Origin: Tipula vernalis
Lineage: Eukaryota; Arthropoda; Insecta; Diptera; Tipulidae
Reading direction: 5' to 3'
DNA: 64,000 nucleotides
NCBI GenBank assembly: GCA_958295665.1
Contig: OY282560.1
Coordinates: forward strand, 257,800,868 to 257,864,867
How positions within the stretch are numbered: the first letter of the stretch is position 1; the number at the start of each line of letters is the position of its first letter. This document shows positions 21,102 through 32,591 of this stretch, in pieces. Both the position numbers and the translations under genes were made by a program. Under the pieces are notes generated by a model. That model searched no databases, was not told the origin of the DNA, and saw nothing but the letters and a program-made list of their open reading frames with translations.

Positions 21102-22200
21102 CTAAAAATAATTGTAAACAAATCGTAAGGAGCCTGACAACAAAATCATTTGTTTTTTGATAATTATGTAATAAATTAAAATTCAAAGTACGTTTTTTTA
21201 TCACAAATTACAGTACTTAGACCGCAATTTTAATTTCGTTATATAAACCAGAATAAAACTTACCGATGAAAAGAAATTCATGGTAATTTCTAGCCATTAA
21301 TGTTATGGCATTTCTTGATTAAACACTTCATTTTTCACAAATGATTTTTTCAATAGATTTTAGCAAATAATAAATATTTTTTTTCTTAATCGTTTTGTTT
21401 TATTTGATAATTTTTAATTTTCACAAAACTACGCACAACTACTTTTTAACTAATAACAATAAAAAGTGGTTTGTTTACATATAAGAAAGTGCAACCATGG
21501 ATTATTCGTAAGAATCTATATACACCCGTCCTACTCCAACTGTGCACGCTTGAAATAGAAGATCTTATATGGGAAAAAACTTTGTTACTTCTCTATAGTA
21601 TTTTACCTCTATGGAAAAATGTATTTAACCGCCCTATAAACAAAAAAAGCGATCCGGAAAAAACGATACGGTTGGGTTATGCGAACGATGCATTTTTTTT
21701 ATATCAAACCACGCACTTTCTTATTTGTTTTTCGACTCCCATAGAAACAATGAAAATAAAAATTGTATATTGCGCGTTCTCTTACTTGCCATTTCAATTC
21801 AAGTTTAACCTAAAACAAAAGCGGACGGCGATATTTTTGTAAAAAGAAACTAAAATCATTAGGAAATATTTGGTGTTGTGAGTTTCACAAAGTAATTATA
21901 TTTTTCTTTTCCAATTTGTTTAAACCATTTTTGTTTATTAATTTAATCCTTTTACTAATTGTTTATTTTTTAAGATGTGAGCAAAATTTACTACTGCCAA
22001 TTGAATTGAGGAGCGAAGTATTATGAAACTCGATACAATTAAACCGTCATATAAAAAAGTGAATTTTATGTATTATGTATATATATTGTAATAATGATTT
22101 TAATATAATACTCCAAATAAATAAAAAAAAATTAATCGTATTATGCTAATCCAAAATAAATACTATCGTAACCAACACGAAAAATATGATACGTAAATAA
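21102..22200. other. no feature recognised
   Basis: An open frame of 123 residues at 21471-21842 (plus) has no recognisable domain and a composition typical of chance frames here. I do not call it a gene. The rest is AT-rich. Confidence 0.4.
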
Positions 22201-22855
22201 GCGTGTTCCATTGGCGTTAGCAAACTACTCATAAGTACCTTGTATCTACTCGCAACTATTCATGCTCAAGTGATGGTGTAGTTGTTAGAAGTAGTTACGC
22301 ATATAATTAACGAAAGAGGGATTTTAGTTTAAAAAATTCTAATAGATGGCTCTATACCAATTTTGGTTGTGTGAAACGTCAGTTTTTAACCCTAATCCAA
22401 CCAAGGTGTGCCTTTTTGGCTCGTTTGATAAATGCATCGATTTTTAAAAGAATGTTAATTTAGTCATAAACTTGTATGTATTTTATTTTGAAACATTTCT
22501 ATACAACGTATTTGATATCTAATCATTTTCTGAAAAAAATTTCGTAAATTATTTGATTAGAATTTGAATTTACTGACAACAAAAATATGTTGGTTCGATT
22601 AGGGTTAAAAACAAAAAAAAATTTGTTTATGTTTGTGATACGACGCGCAATTGTTAAATCGTAAAAATATTTTAATTATTTTGTTGTTTAATGTTTTATT
22701 ACTTATTATTATTAATAGATCAACATATTTTTTATTAAAATCTAGCAGTTTTATTTAAATTGAGGTTATGTATTACTACTGTCACAAAAATTTGCGTTCC
22801 ATTGAACATCTACTCACAAGTACTTGGCAGTAGCAAATTGTTTCCAATGGAACGC
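22201..22855. mobile_element. 655-bp inverted-repeat element (gcgttccattgg ends)
   Basis: The left end gcgtgttccattggcgttag and the right end tttccaatggaacgc are inverted, and the match continues through agtacttNNNagtag. A second internal copy (gcgttccattgaac, 22795) lies near the right end. A smaller inverted pair, aaccctaatc / gattagggtt, lies at about 22388 and 22598. Confidence 0.6.
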
Positions 22856-22869
22856 AGTGAATATATCGT

Positions 22870-23065
22870 ATAATTAGATCTGTTTACGATATGAAAAGTA
22901 AACGTCGTAAACGTATCGTAAAAATCTTTCTATTTACGTTACGTAAAATATTCTAATTATCATAGGACGTTCGATTCGTAAACATCGATTTCGAATCGCA
23001 AAAACAATTCGTAAACGATATTTTGTGAGAACAACAATCATCATTTTCGTATCGTAAACGAATCG
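22870..23065. repeat. cluster of tcgtaaac motifs
   Basis: Within about 190 bp tcgtaaa(c) occurs at least five times (cgtcgtaaacg, atcgtaaaaat, ttcgtaaacatcg, ttcgtaaacgat, atcgtaaacgaatcg), with inverse versions (gtttacgat) too. They are not evenly spaced. Possible origins are the degenerate end of an inverted-repeat element or a binding-site cluster. Confidence 0.5.
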
Positions 23066-23106
23066 CTTTGTTTAGTGGGCGCCGTCTGCACTATGAGTAC
23101 GTTTAT

Positions 23107-23810
23107 GCGTGATTTACACGTTCCAACAATGTTTTTCCAACTTTTTTTTTGTTGAGACTTAGAGCTACACGCAGTAGAAAATATTTACATGCGATAAAAA
23201 GAGAAAAGTATAAAACGAAAATGTCGGTCATGCTATAACTTTTTGGCGGTATAAAATCTATGATGTCGAATAGGGCGATAATGCAACTTTATGTTTCAAA
23301 ATTACAACTTTTCTGGCTAAAATAAAGCTTTTCGAAAGTAAACTTCCATTTTTAAACAAAAATTTATAAAAAAATAAAACAAAAATGTCGGGCATGCTAT
23401 AAGTTTTTGGCGGTATAAAATCGACAATGTAATTTTTGACGAATGCCGCAGCGATACCACTTTATTTATCAAAATTACGACTTTTCTAGGCTAAAATGAA
23501 AATTGTTCCAACGTAAATTTTAATTTTTAAATAAAAATTTAAAAAAATAAAAATAAAGCGCTATAAAAATTTTACAAATCGCCATTTTTAATGTGTTTAT
23601 TGTTGTTTGTTTCCATAAAATATACTCGGGTCGAGTATATTTTATAGTCAAAAAATTTTTTTATGGAAACAAAGTTGAAAAAAAAAGAAAAAAAAGTCCA
23701 ACAAAATTTTGTTTGTTTATATATTTGTTCTTGTCTTTCAAATGGAATTCGCGATATACTAATCTCTTCATTTTTTGTTGGGAAACATTGTTGGAACGTG
23801 TAAATCACGC
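23107..23810. mobile_element. 704-bp inverted-repeat element inside E1
   Basis: The ends gcgtgatttacacgttccaa and ttggaacgtgtaaatcacgc are inverted over about 34 bp. Inside are a direct repeat with period 164 bp (atgtcgg.catgctataa at 23221 and 23385) and a perfect palindrome at 23615-23645 (ataaaatatactcgg and its inverse). It lacks coding sequence. Confidence 0.75.
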
Positions 23811-24288
23811 TTTATTCCTTGGGTTCAACTTGGTTTGAACCTAGCTTATCTTTTACTATAAACGGAGTCGAGTCATCTTGTAATTAACACAACTCGACCT
23901 AAACAATTTTTAGGGTCGAGCCGAGTTAACTCTAAAAACATCCACTATTGACGATTGTAAAAGTAGAGAAAGCGCCTCTCGAGGAAAAAAGTTCAAATGA
24001 GGCAACTGCTAAAATGACATTTCTCATAAATGCGACGAAAGGAAATTTTGCAATCCGGCAGTTAAAAATTGTTTTTATAATCCAAAATATGAATTATTTA
24101 CAATTATTAGCAATCTGGTAAGTAAAAATTGTGTTTACAGTTCAAAATTGGAATTCTTTACAACAATTTCCAACGTCAAATTAGCAGCTACCTCAGTTTA
24201 AAAATGTTCCACTAGGTGGAATCTGTGATGCTCCAATCGTCAATAAACGGAGTCGAATCGAAAAATAACAACAACAAAAAATAATAAT

Positions 24289-25554
24289 GTTCGTGTTCAA
24301 TCGGGCAAAAATGATAAAAAATATCATATTTCATCCCACACTAACTTCATTTCGTACTACTGTACGTCAAACCCGATTGAACAACCAAAATTGATAAAAA
24401 ATGATAAATTGATTTTAAATGTTACATTTGGTTTTAAATCGCTTCGTAAAATTCAATAAACTCGTTTTGTCGTCAGGTTTTTAATTAAATGTTATATTTT
24501 CTAATTATTTTTTTTTAAAAATTATTTTGATATTGAAACTGTTTGGTTTTTATCCAAATATTAGAGACACAAATAATTTTAGTTTGAGTTTTATTGTGTT
24601 TGTATTCTCCGACAAAACTACAAAACATAAATGATTATTTATGTTTAAATAAATAGGTGACTGTGTAAATACCATATAAATATCTTTAAAAAGCAAATTT
24701 AATTTAATTTAATTACCGAAAATATCATAAAGAAAATTAATTCAAAATTCATAGCAGGAACCCAAAAAACCAAGAAAAAAGTTGGTTTTTTTGTGTGATA
24801 AATGAGTGCGTTTAATGCCAAATATGATAAAAAATATCATGATATTTTTTATCATTTTTGTCCGATTGAACACTAGGAATAAACCTTGTGTTCAATCGGG
24901 CAAATTAATAAAAAAAAATCATGATATTTTTTATCAATTTTGTATTAAACGCACTCATTTATCACACAAACCTAGTGTTCAATCGGGCCAAAATGATAAA
25001 AAATATCATGATATTTTTTATCGCTTTTGGCATTAAACGCACTCATTTATCACACACAAAAACCAACTTTTTTCTTGGTTCCAGCTGTCAATTTTGAATT
25101 TATTTTCTTTATGATATTTTCGGTACTTAAATTAAATTGGATTTGCTTTTTAAAGATATTTATATGATATTTACACAGTCGCCTATTTATTTAAACATAA
25201 ATAATAATTTATATTTGGAAGTTTCGTCTGAGAACACAAACACAACAAAACTCAAACTAAAATTATTTGTGTCTCCAATATTTGGATAAAAACCAAATAG
25301 TTTCAATATCAAAATAGTTTATAAAAAAGAAATAATTAAAATATATAACATTTAATTAAAAACCTGACGACAAAATGAGTTTATTGAATTTTACAAAGCG
25401 ATTTAAAACCAAATGTAACATTTAGAATCAATTTATCAGTTTTTATCAATTTTGGTTGTTCAATCGGGTTTGACGTACAATATTACAAAATGAAGTTAGG
25501 GTGGGATAAAACATCATGATATTTTTTATCATTTTTGCCCGATTGAACACGTCC
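24289..25554. mobile_element. 1.27-kb fold-back element inside E1 (variable block caatcggg)
   Basis: Its edges can be fixed by comparison with E2, where ataataat is followed directly by aaaaagaaacc; in E1 the same flanks are separated by this block. The arms (about 24289-24800 and 25060-25554) are inverted copies starting gtgttcaatcgggc. The arm plan is: end, gataaaaaatatcat, ctaacttcatt, tacgtcaaac, then the inverse of the variable block (cccgattg, 24372-24379). The centre holds further head-to-head copies of the end (24840-24900, 24968-25040). Confidence 0.85.
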
Positions 25555-25642
25555 AAAAAGACACCATTTTGATTTCTTAATTTGTGTGTGTATCTAAAGT
25601 TAACTAAAAGATGACTCGACGCTGAGCATAAACGTACTCATA

Positions 25643-26122
25643 GAGTACGTTTATGCTTAGGGTTCAACCTGGTTTGAACCTAGGTTATCTTTTACTATAA
25701 ACGGAGTCGAGTCATCTTGTAGTTAACTCGACTCGACCTAAAAAATTTCTAGGGTCGAGTCGAGTTAACTCTAAAATCATCCACTATAAACGGAGTCGAG
25801 TCGAAAAATAAAAACAACAAAAAATAATAATAAAAAGAAACCATTTTGATTTCTTAATTCGTGTGCGCATCTCCGATTTTTGTGTTTCTGTAATTTTGTA
25901 TACTGCAAACTTGTAAAATAAATTGCTTTAATCATAATTTTAATAATCATAATTTTTATTGAAAATAAAAATTATGATTTTTTTTTGACGTTTCTGACTC
26001 GGTTTCAACCTAGTTTCGACTCGACTACGATTTGATTCTGCAGTATAAACGCTAAAAAAGATAACTACAAGATGATCCAAAGTTAACTAAAAGATGACTC
26101 GACTCTGAGCATAAACGTACTC
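25643..26122. mobile_element. inverted-repeat element E2, uninterrupted
   Basis: The ends gagtacgtttatgct and agcataaacgtactc are inverted repeats, and inner sequence such as gactcgactacg mirrors the other end. It is flanked by ATA on both sides (25640-25642, 26123-26125). It is the paralogous empty site for both insertions in E1 and joins E1 through a palindrome at 25625-25657. Confidence 0.8.
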
Positions 26123-26148
26123 ATAGAGTACGGATGCAAATTCACTGG

Positions 26149-26802
26149 CAATGCCGCTACATAAAAAGCCATGACACAAAAATGTGTGGTAGTATGTGTT
26201 AAGGGTATAAAGATTTTTATTTTCTATGAAACGTAAAAAAATCATATGGGATTTTCAAACACATTTTTTTATGTCGTCTCTATTTTCAATTTAAATCAAC
26301 ATTTTTATTTACAAATATAAATAATTTGATATCAAATATATCGAAATGTAAATTGTGAACAATTTTGATTGAAATTAATAATCATTTATTAAGTAATTTT
26401 GCATTTTTGTAAAAATATTTTTTTCTCAAAACATCGTCGTGCTTTGTGTTCCACTAAACATTTCATTTTTATAATAAATTTATTATGATTAGAGGAACAC
26501 GAAGCATGCCGATGTTTTGAGAAACAAATATTTTTATAAAAATGCAAAATTACTTAATAAATGATTTTTAATTTCAATTGTTCACAATTTACATTTCGAT
26601 ATATTTGGTATCAAATTATTTATATTTGTAAATAAAAATGTTTATTTAAATTGAAAATAAAGACGATATAAAAAAATGTGTTCGAAAATCCCATATGATT
26701 TTGTTTACGTTTCAAAGGAAAATAAAAAAATGTATCCCCCTCTTTACATTAGTGATTTGACTTTTTTAGACTGATGTCACGGATATTTATGTAGTGGCAT
26801 TG
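26149..26802. mobile_element. 654-bp palindromic fold-back element
   Basis: The ends caatgccgctacataaa and tttatgtagtggcattg are inverted, and the arms match almost to the centre near 26465-26490. It has no coding sequence. Confidence 0.85.
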
Positions 26803-27136
26803 AATCATGTATCAATGGGCCCTTTCAGGTCCACCAACATGTTGTGTGTACTAATCAGCCATACCACACGAGTCGCGCTTACGCTGTTGCATTTCTTCGT
26901 CTCTTACCTCTTTGCACTATTTTTGCCAATAAACTAAATTTTGGAGTGGGGATATTTCTGTTTCGATTTTTCCTCAAAAATTTTTATTGCGGAACGATGT
27001 TGTTTGTACACACAAATACACTGAAAAAGCAATAAAACATTTTTTGGGTCGAATTTTTTTTTTTTTGCTATTCGTTTGAAATACCATATGACCATTGAGG
27101 GAGTAACATAAAAAAATTAAATCATATGTTTTTCCC

Positions 27137-27204
27137 TTTATGTAGTCATGTTATGCATGAAATCCAGCCCATTTATGTAGTCATGTTATGCATGAAATCC
27201 AGCC
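27137..27204. repeat. 33-bp direct repeat, two copies, period 35
   Basis: The unit (tttatgtagtcatgttatgc, then atgaaatccagcc) occurs at 27137-27169 and 27172-27204 without change. It abuts the point where similarity of the adjacent BEL/Pao fragment stops. Confidence 0.9.
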
Positions 27205-27850
27205 GATATTAGAACTTGCTGTAGATTCTGGCTTAATTTAATAGCTTCATCTGTCGAATCGCCTCCGCTTAACACATCGCCTACATAAAATTCATTGCTT
27301 ATTACATAGGATACTTTAGGTTGCGTTTTTTCTACATCTCTGGCTAACTGGAGCAGTGATCTGGTTGCCAGAAATGCAGCTGGCGTGGTTCCATACGTCA
27401 ATGTTTTTAGCTTGAAATGCTTTAAAGGCTCTGTAGGTGTCTTTTGCCAGACTATTCGTTGATAGTTAACATGATCAGGATGAACTTTTATCTATCTGTA
27501 CATTTTTTCAATGTCAGACGTGTGCAATCGAAAACGCACTATTATTGATGTCAGATATGGTTGCACAGTGGGACCGACCATTCATATTTTATTAAGAGAT
27601 ACCGAAGATTTGGATGTTGCTGATCCATCAAACACTACGCGTACTTTAGTGGTGATACTTGATTCCTTGATTATTGGATGATGCGGCAAATGAAAGTGAT
27701 GCGTTGGTGGAACTGCTATGTCCTCTGCTGTAAGTTCCTCCATATGATTTAAACTTATGTATTCGTCCATAAATTTCGCGTATTCTTCCCTAAGATAAGC
27801 TTTCTTTCTAGAGGTATAGAAAAATTCTTTTCTTCACGTTGTTGTAGTGC
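27200..27850 (-). pseudogene. BEL/Pao retrotransposon reverse transcriptase fragment
   Basis: In minus-strand order the family hallmarks are all visible: MDEYISLNHMEEL, LPHHPIIKESSITTKVRVVF followed by DGSA, a VGPTVQPYL block, IEKMYR followed by a stop where Q is expected then IKVHPDHVNYQRIVW, and YGTTPAAFLATRSL. The catalytic box reads YVGD where these enzymes have YVDD, so one catalytic aspartate is lost. There are also a frameshift and a stop. Gag, protease, RNase H, integrase and LTRs are not found. Confidence 0.93.
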
Positions 27851-28023
27851 TTACCACTAGAGTAAATATATTAAATATATTTAGTTTTATGAGTTGGTTT
27901 TAAAAAACAATTCTCAATTTTTCGATGAATCATAATTTTAAATTTTGTTAATTATTATTCAATAATTTGTTATCACTATTTTATATTTGTTAAAATTTTA
28001 AATAATAAATTATATTTAAGAGG

Positions 28024-28960
28024 TTGGTGCCAACTATTGAAAGTAAAAAACAAAACTATTCTTGGACTATCCGAATAGGAATAACTTTTACCAAAGTAAC
28101 AAAGCATTCACAATTCAAACACCTTTTACATTTTACTCATCATGATTTTGGAAAGAAAGTAACGGATGTGGAAAGCGTAGAAGTTTTGATATTCGCTGTT
28201 AATGGCTGCTATGAACCAGATGATGAAGCGACAAATGGAGAAAATTGAGCAGTCAAACCACGAAATAAAACAACAAAACGAGCAGCAAATGGAACAACAG
28301 AACCAGCCAAATCAAGAAATGATACAGCAAAGTTGCAAAATTGAATAACCAATCCAGGAAATTGCAGATGGGCAAAAGAGAATGGACGAGAAACTTCTCG
28401 AGTTATCCACTTCGCTACTTAATGAAGTAGAAAAGTTGCAGACGGAATTACAAACTAAATTAGAGATTACATACAAAATTAGAAACGAAGATACAACAGG
28501 TTGAAGGGAAATTACATACAGGAGTCTAATAGGTTGAAGAGAAATTTCAACGTCTCGAGAAAGAGTTAACTGTTGTCTGATTGAACAACATCTTTCGGTA
28601 TTTTAAAATTTCAATTTGAAACGGCGTCAAGCAAAACATGGGAATGATCAACATCGTGTCGCAGCTCTAATAGTGGCTCTTAAAGGTAAAGCAACAAAGG
28701 CTTTACAAACCATTCCGGAAAAAAACGCAACAGCTACCTCGAAATTATGAAGGCGCTGGATCGGAAGTATGGCAGTGGCCACAAGCGGGAAATATATCGC
28801 ATGCCATTGAAAAGCCGCTACCAAAAGGGAGGAGAATCGCTACAAGAATTTTAATCTGCAACTGACCGACTGGTACATCTAGCACATACAAGTGCGTCGG
28901 CCATATAATCGACAAGGATTAAAATTGTCACCTTCGCAGAAATCATCGCTTGTGCGTTGA
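28024..28960 (+). pseudogene. Ty3-type gag remnant
   Basis: A glutamine-rich stretch (28250-28345, repeated QQN/QQM codons) is followed by a coiled-coil-like segment and then capsid-like sequence: RVAALIVALKGKATKALQTI, ALDRKYGSGHKREIYRMPLK and YQKGGESLQEF. Gag proteins of arthropod Ty3-type elements have this ALKG...RYG...GESLQEF series. It contains several stops and frameshifts. Confidence 0.85.
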
Positions 28961-29289
28961 CGAACAAGATTGCTCAAGCTATTTTGCGCAGCAAAATAAG
29001 ATGTTGGACATGTGATAAGGTCGGTTACATCTCGTGAGACTACTGGGAAACAACACCATCGTCTATGCTGCGATGACCAAGCGGGGACCAGATGACAACA
29101 GAACGCAAATCGCACGATTTTCCGTAAAGGTCTTACCTATGGAGGTAAACAACCAGCTAATGGATTGAAGTTGATTGATTGATTGAAGGGCGATAAGCCA
29201 CCTCGCACTGCGACCCAAAAGATCTATTGTGCTGGATGGATTGAAGTTACAAACGGCAACTGGATACTGTGAATTGATAAAAGCGAAAA

Positions 29290-29460
29290 AGATCTTGAAG
29301 ATAAGGATCGGGAGAACTCTTTTCCAAGAAGAAATGCTGATTGCATGTATTGTGGATGAAGTCATTTTGAGAATGGGCTCCATGAGGCCGAATGGCTTTG
29401 TAGTGGATAATGGACGAGGAGTACTTACGATAACATCGAGTTGCCACTTCAATCTAGTAG
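29290..29460 (+). pseudogene. Ty3-type protease remnant
   Basis: The motif CIVDEVILRMG followed by GFVVDNGRGVLTI corresponds to the C-terminal half of the retropepsin-like domain in these elements. The catalytic DTG is not identifiable. Confidence 0.65.
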
Positions 29461-30059
29461 TGCAGGAGCAAATACCAAGCGATTTATTGTTGATCTGGAG
29501 CAACTACCAGGCGAATTATTGAGCTTCTGAGTCACTCAGGTTGTAGGTTGTTGAAAGCTAGCCAAGAGGACAGCGAATCCAAGGAAATTATAACCGGGAA
29601 AGCCCTAGTTAAACCAGACAACGACTATAGAGTACCAATTAGGACTCTAAATCTAACGAATAAAACAAAAACCATCTAAAAAGGGACAGTCTTCGGCAAA
29701 TGTGACGAGGTATCGACGATAGTAAAATGTGAACAGTTCGACTAGAAAAGCCTGCCTGCAAGGGCAGAAAGAAATGATAGAACAACTCATGAACAACACA
29801 AAACTAAGAAACACACGACTCAGAAATGACCCGGAGATCTTACCGTGGCACAGGAAAATTCTGCACATGAACTACTCAAACGGTACATGTCCATATTCTG
29901 CAGTATATCGGATAGTAACGGAAGGACCTTAATGGTAAAGCACCGAATTGATACAGGAACAGAGATGCCGATTCGCCAACCAGCCAGGAGGTTACAATTA
30001 CCATACTAAGGAGAAGTCGATCAGATGGTAACGGATATGCAGGCGGCGGCTCAATAGTT

Positions 30060-30935
30060 GTGTTGGTCGTAGCAAGATATTCTGCGTTGATTACCGAAAA
30101 CTCCATGCTGTGACTAAAAAAGATAGCTACCTACTGCCAAGGATCGACGACGGGCTAACGGGATTTGGCAATTTAAAGTTATGCCGTTCGGATTATGTAA
30201 CGCCCCTTCGACTTTTGAGCGATAAATGATGAATGATTTCGGCGAACATCTAAGGAACTTGGCAGATGTTTAAGATCGCAAACAGGCTGCCGGATTAAAG
30301 TTAAGCCCAAAGAAGTGTAAGCTGTTCAGAACTGAAGTAAAATATTTGGGTCTTCTGGTAATGACCAATGGAATTCACACCGACGAAGAAAAGGTCGCAA
30401 CGATGAAGGACTGGCCTATTATAGACGGTTCGTGCCAGGATTCGCCAACGTCGCAAAGAGTTAACTACTCGTGTAACTAAGGAGCCGATTATGTGTCGCA
30501 CCAATCCTCGCATACCCTTTAACCAACGTGAAATTTATTTTGGACATCGATGCAAGTAATGGCGGTATAGAACGAGTGTTATAGCGTACTACTCCAAAAC
30601 ATTATCAAAAGCGGAGCGGAATTATTGCGTAACACGAAAAGAATTGTTGGCTATAGTGGAATGTGTTGAGCATTTCCATAAGTACCTTTATGGCAAAAAT
30701 TCCATTTAATGACGGATCACAGAGCTTTACGTTGGCTGTTGCAATTCAAGAACACAGAGGGACAAGTAGCACGTTGGATGGAACGTCTACAAAGCTACGA
30801 TTTCCAGATCGAATATCGGATGGGAATCGCACGCGGAAATGCCGTCGTATTATCAAGATCAACAAGTCCAGTAAAACGAATTGCGGTTACGTTGAAGCAA
30901 AGGAAGGCATCATCGACGTAAGGCTTACGAAGTGA
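30060..30935 (+). pseudogene. Ty3-type reverse transcriptase and RNase H remnant
   Basis: RT pieces CVDYRKLHAVTKKDSYLLP, FKVMPFGLCNAPSTFE and LKLSPKKCKLF...VKYLG are in order, but the segments carrying the catalytic aspartates (first D and YxDD) are deleted. RNase H follows with [36 protein letters not shown] and WMERLQSYDFQIEYR. Stops and frameshifts occur throughout, so it is inactive. Confidence 0.92.
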
Positions 30936-31129
30936 TCAGGAAAGTGCAATTAGATGACACGGATTTGTCGGTTATCAAGGAATGGAAGGAACATGAACAC
31001 CGGCACACTTGGAGCGAGATCGCGGACAAAACTCCCATTCATTCATTGTCAAGGCTTATTGGGCTCAATGAGATAGTCTCCGAATAGAGAATGAGAGCAT
31101 AAAACGAAGTGGGAAAGCACGAATGGCAA

Positions 31130-32085
31130 AGTGAAGCAATTTTTGCTGGTGTTTCCGGCGAAGAGCCAGATTGCGGAAATCCTGAAAGAATACCACGGAG
31201 GAGCAAGTGGGGGCCACATAGGGATTAATAAAACCCTAGCCAAGATAAGTCAACGATTCTATTGGGCAGGATGTAGACAGTTGGTGACAGAGTAATGCCA
31301 AAAATGTGACCGATGTGCGGCGGTGAATGGACCCACAGGTAAAAGTTGTGGAACCAAGGAACAATATAACGTCGGAGCACCATTCGAGAGAATTGCTAAA
31401 GATGTAGCGGGACCATGTGATTATGTAGTATTTCAGTAAATGGCCGGAGGTGTACCCCATTCCCAATCAGGAGACAACAACAATAGCTGATGCCGTGGTC
31501 TGGATTAGCAGATTTGGAATGCTGATGGAGGGAGATTCATACCGATCAACGAAGGAATTTTGAATCGGTGGTATTTCAAGATATATGCCAGATGCTGGGT
31601 ATAAATAAAACGAGAACAACGCCTTTGCATCCACAGTCTGACGGTGTGGTTGATAGGTTCAATGTCACGTTGAAGGAATATCTAGCAAATGTCGTGGAAA
31701 AAAACCAGCGCAACTGGGATCGACATCAGCAATACATGACACGACCGAAATGACACCAGCTAAAACCATATTTGGAGATAATCTACGATTACCTAGATAT
31801 TTAAAGTTTGGGGCTGCTCCATCAGCGGCTTTATGTGGGCAGGATTACGTCGACCGGATGAAACAAGAACTTAATGAAATTCATCAATTTGTACGGGGGA
31901 AAACACGGATGTTAAGTGACCGGATGAAAACTCGATATTGTATACGAGCAAATAACCAATTCTTCAAGGAAACGCTATTCGTATGGCTTCACAAATCACA
32001 ACCCGCAACGAAAGAACAAATTACCACCGAAGCTGCAACCAGCATGGGATGGTGGTTTGGCATCTATTGGATGGGGGGGGACTAA
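31130..32085 (+). pseudogene. Ty3-type integrase remnant
   Basis: A zinc-binding region is recognisable in YHGGASGGHIGINKTLAKIS and the CxxC pair CQKCDRC. The core ends with TTPLHPQSDGVVDRFNVTLK, where the catalytic glutamate (usually VERFN) reads D. A C-terminal IFGDNLRLP block follows. It is broken into several frames. Confidence 0.9.
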
Positions 32086-32439
32086 AGTTGAGTAGATTAA
32101 TCTACCAGTTCCGTAATCTTCCAGTAGGGTGCGCATCACGTGACCTGTTCTAGTCATGTATTACGCAGCTGCGCGATAGGTACAATTGTGTAAGGGGTAA
32201 CCTCGTCACAATTCGCAGGTGTAAGTGCTGCCTCCTCGTTGCAACCACTGTTAACTGAGAACATTTGGAGCATTTTAGCCATTTGGCAAAGGCAAAGTAC
32301 GGCGCTAAAGGAGAAATCCGTGACAAGAAACCCTAATCTAAGGTGGAATAGACTATACCGATGGATGAATGGCTGATAGGTTAATCAGTCCAAAGTATGC
32401 GGACTCTGGATACCATGCACCCTTCAGTTTTATATAACC
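32086..32439. other. no feature recognised (possible retroelement 3' sequence)
   Basis: Less AT-rich than its surroundings, it runs from the integrase remnant to a LINE fragment. It may hold the 3' end of either, but I cannot identify an LTR. Confidence 0.35.
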
Positions 32440-32591
32440 TTCCTGTAGTAAAGCTGTAGTAAAATCAAAACGGAAGACGGAGTATGGCTAGGAATATACG
32501 GAAGTGAGACTGCCCTCTCGAAAACCTTGAGTACCAATGTTACCGTCTTTCTAGCGGAAATACATGCTGTAGTAAACATGTAGGATTGACC
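32440..32591 (+). pseudogene. LINE RNase H fragment
   Basis: The frame reads KTEDGVWLGIYGSETALSKT, then VFLAEIHAVV, the first part of the RNase H domain that follows RT in I/LOA-type non-LTR elements. It is cut off by the MITE starting at 32592. The relative at 40640 has the fuller form YTDGSKTDGG. Confidence 0.8.

Larger units (their letters stand above)
23095..25639. mobile_element. inverted-repeat element E1, interrupted by two further insertions
   Basis: The ends gagtacgtttatgc (23095) and agcataaacgtactc (25625-25639) match those of E2 (25643-26122), as does the body (acggagtcgagtcatcttgt, gggtcgag.cgagttaactct). Two blocks absent from E2 interrupt it: 23107-23810 and 24289-25554. Removing them gives an element of E2's size. 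The 3-bp ATA between E1 and E2 and again right of E2 fits a PIF/Harbinger-type target duplication. Confidence 0.75.
28024..32085 (+). mobile_element. degraded Ty3-type LTR retrotransposon internal region
   Basis: Gag, protease, RT-RNase H and integrase remnants follow in the canonical order on the plus strand, with many stops and frameshifts. The sequence ttggtgccaac at about 28024 could be a primer-binding site, but I cannot delimit LTRs on either side. The segments are described separately below. This is an old, inactive copy. Confidence 0.88.

Noticed and set aside
21471..21842. 123-residue plus-strand protein
   Set aside because: Long for this region, but with no recognisable domain, no splice or promoter context and low-complexity composition. 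Kept only as a note.
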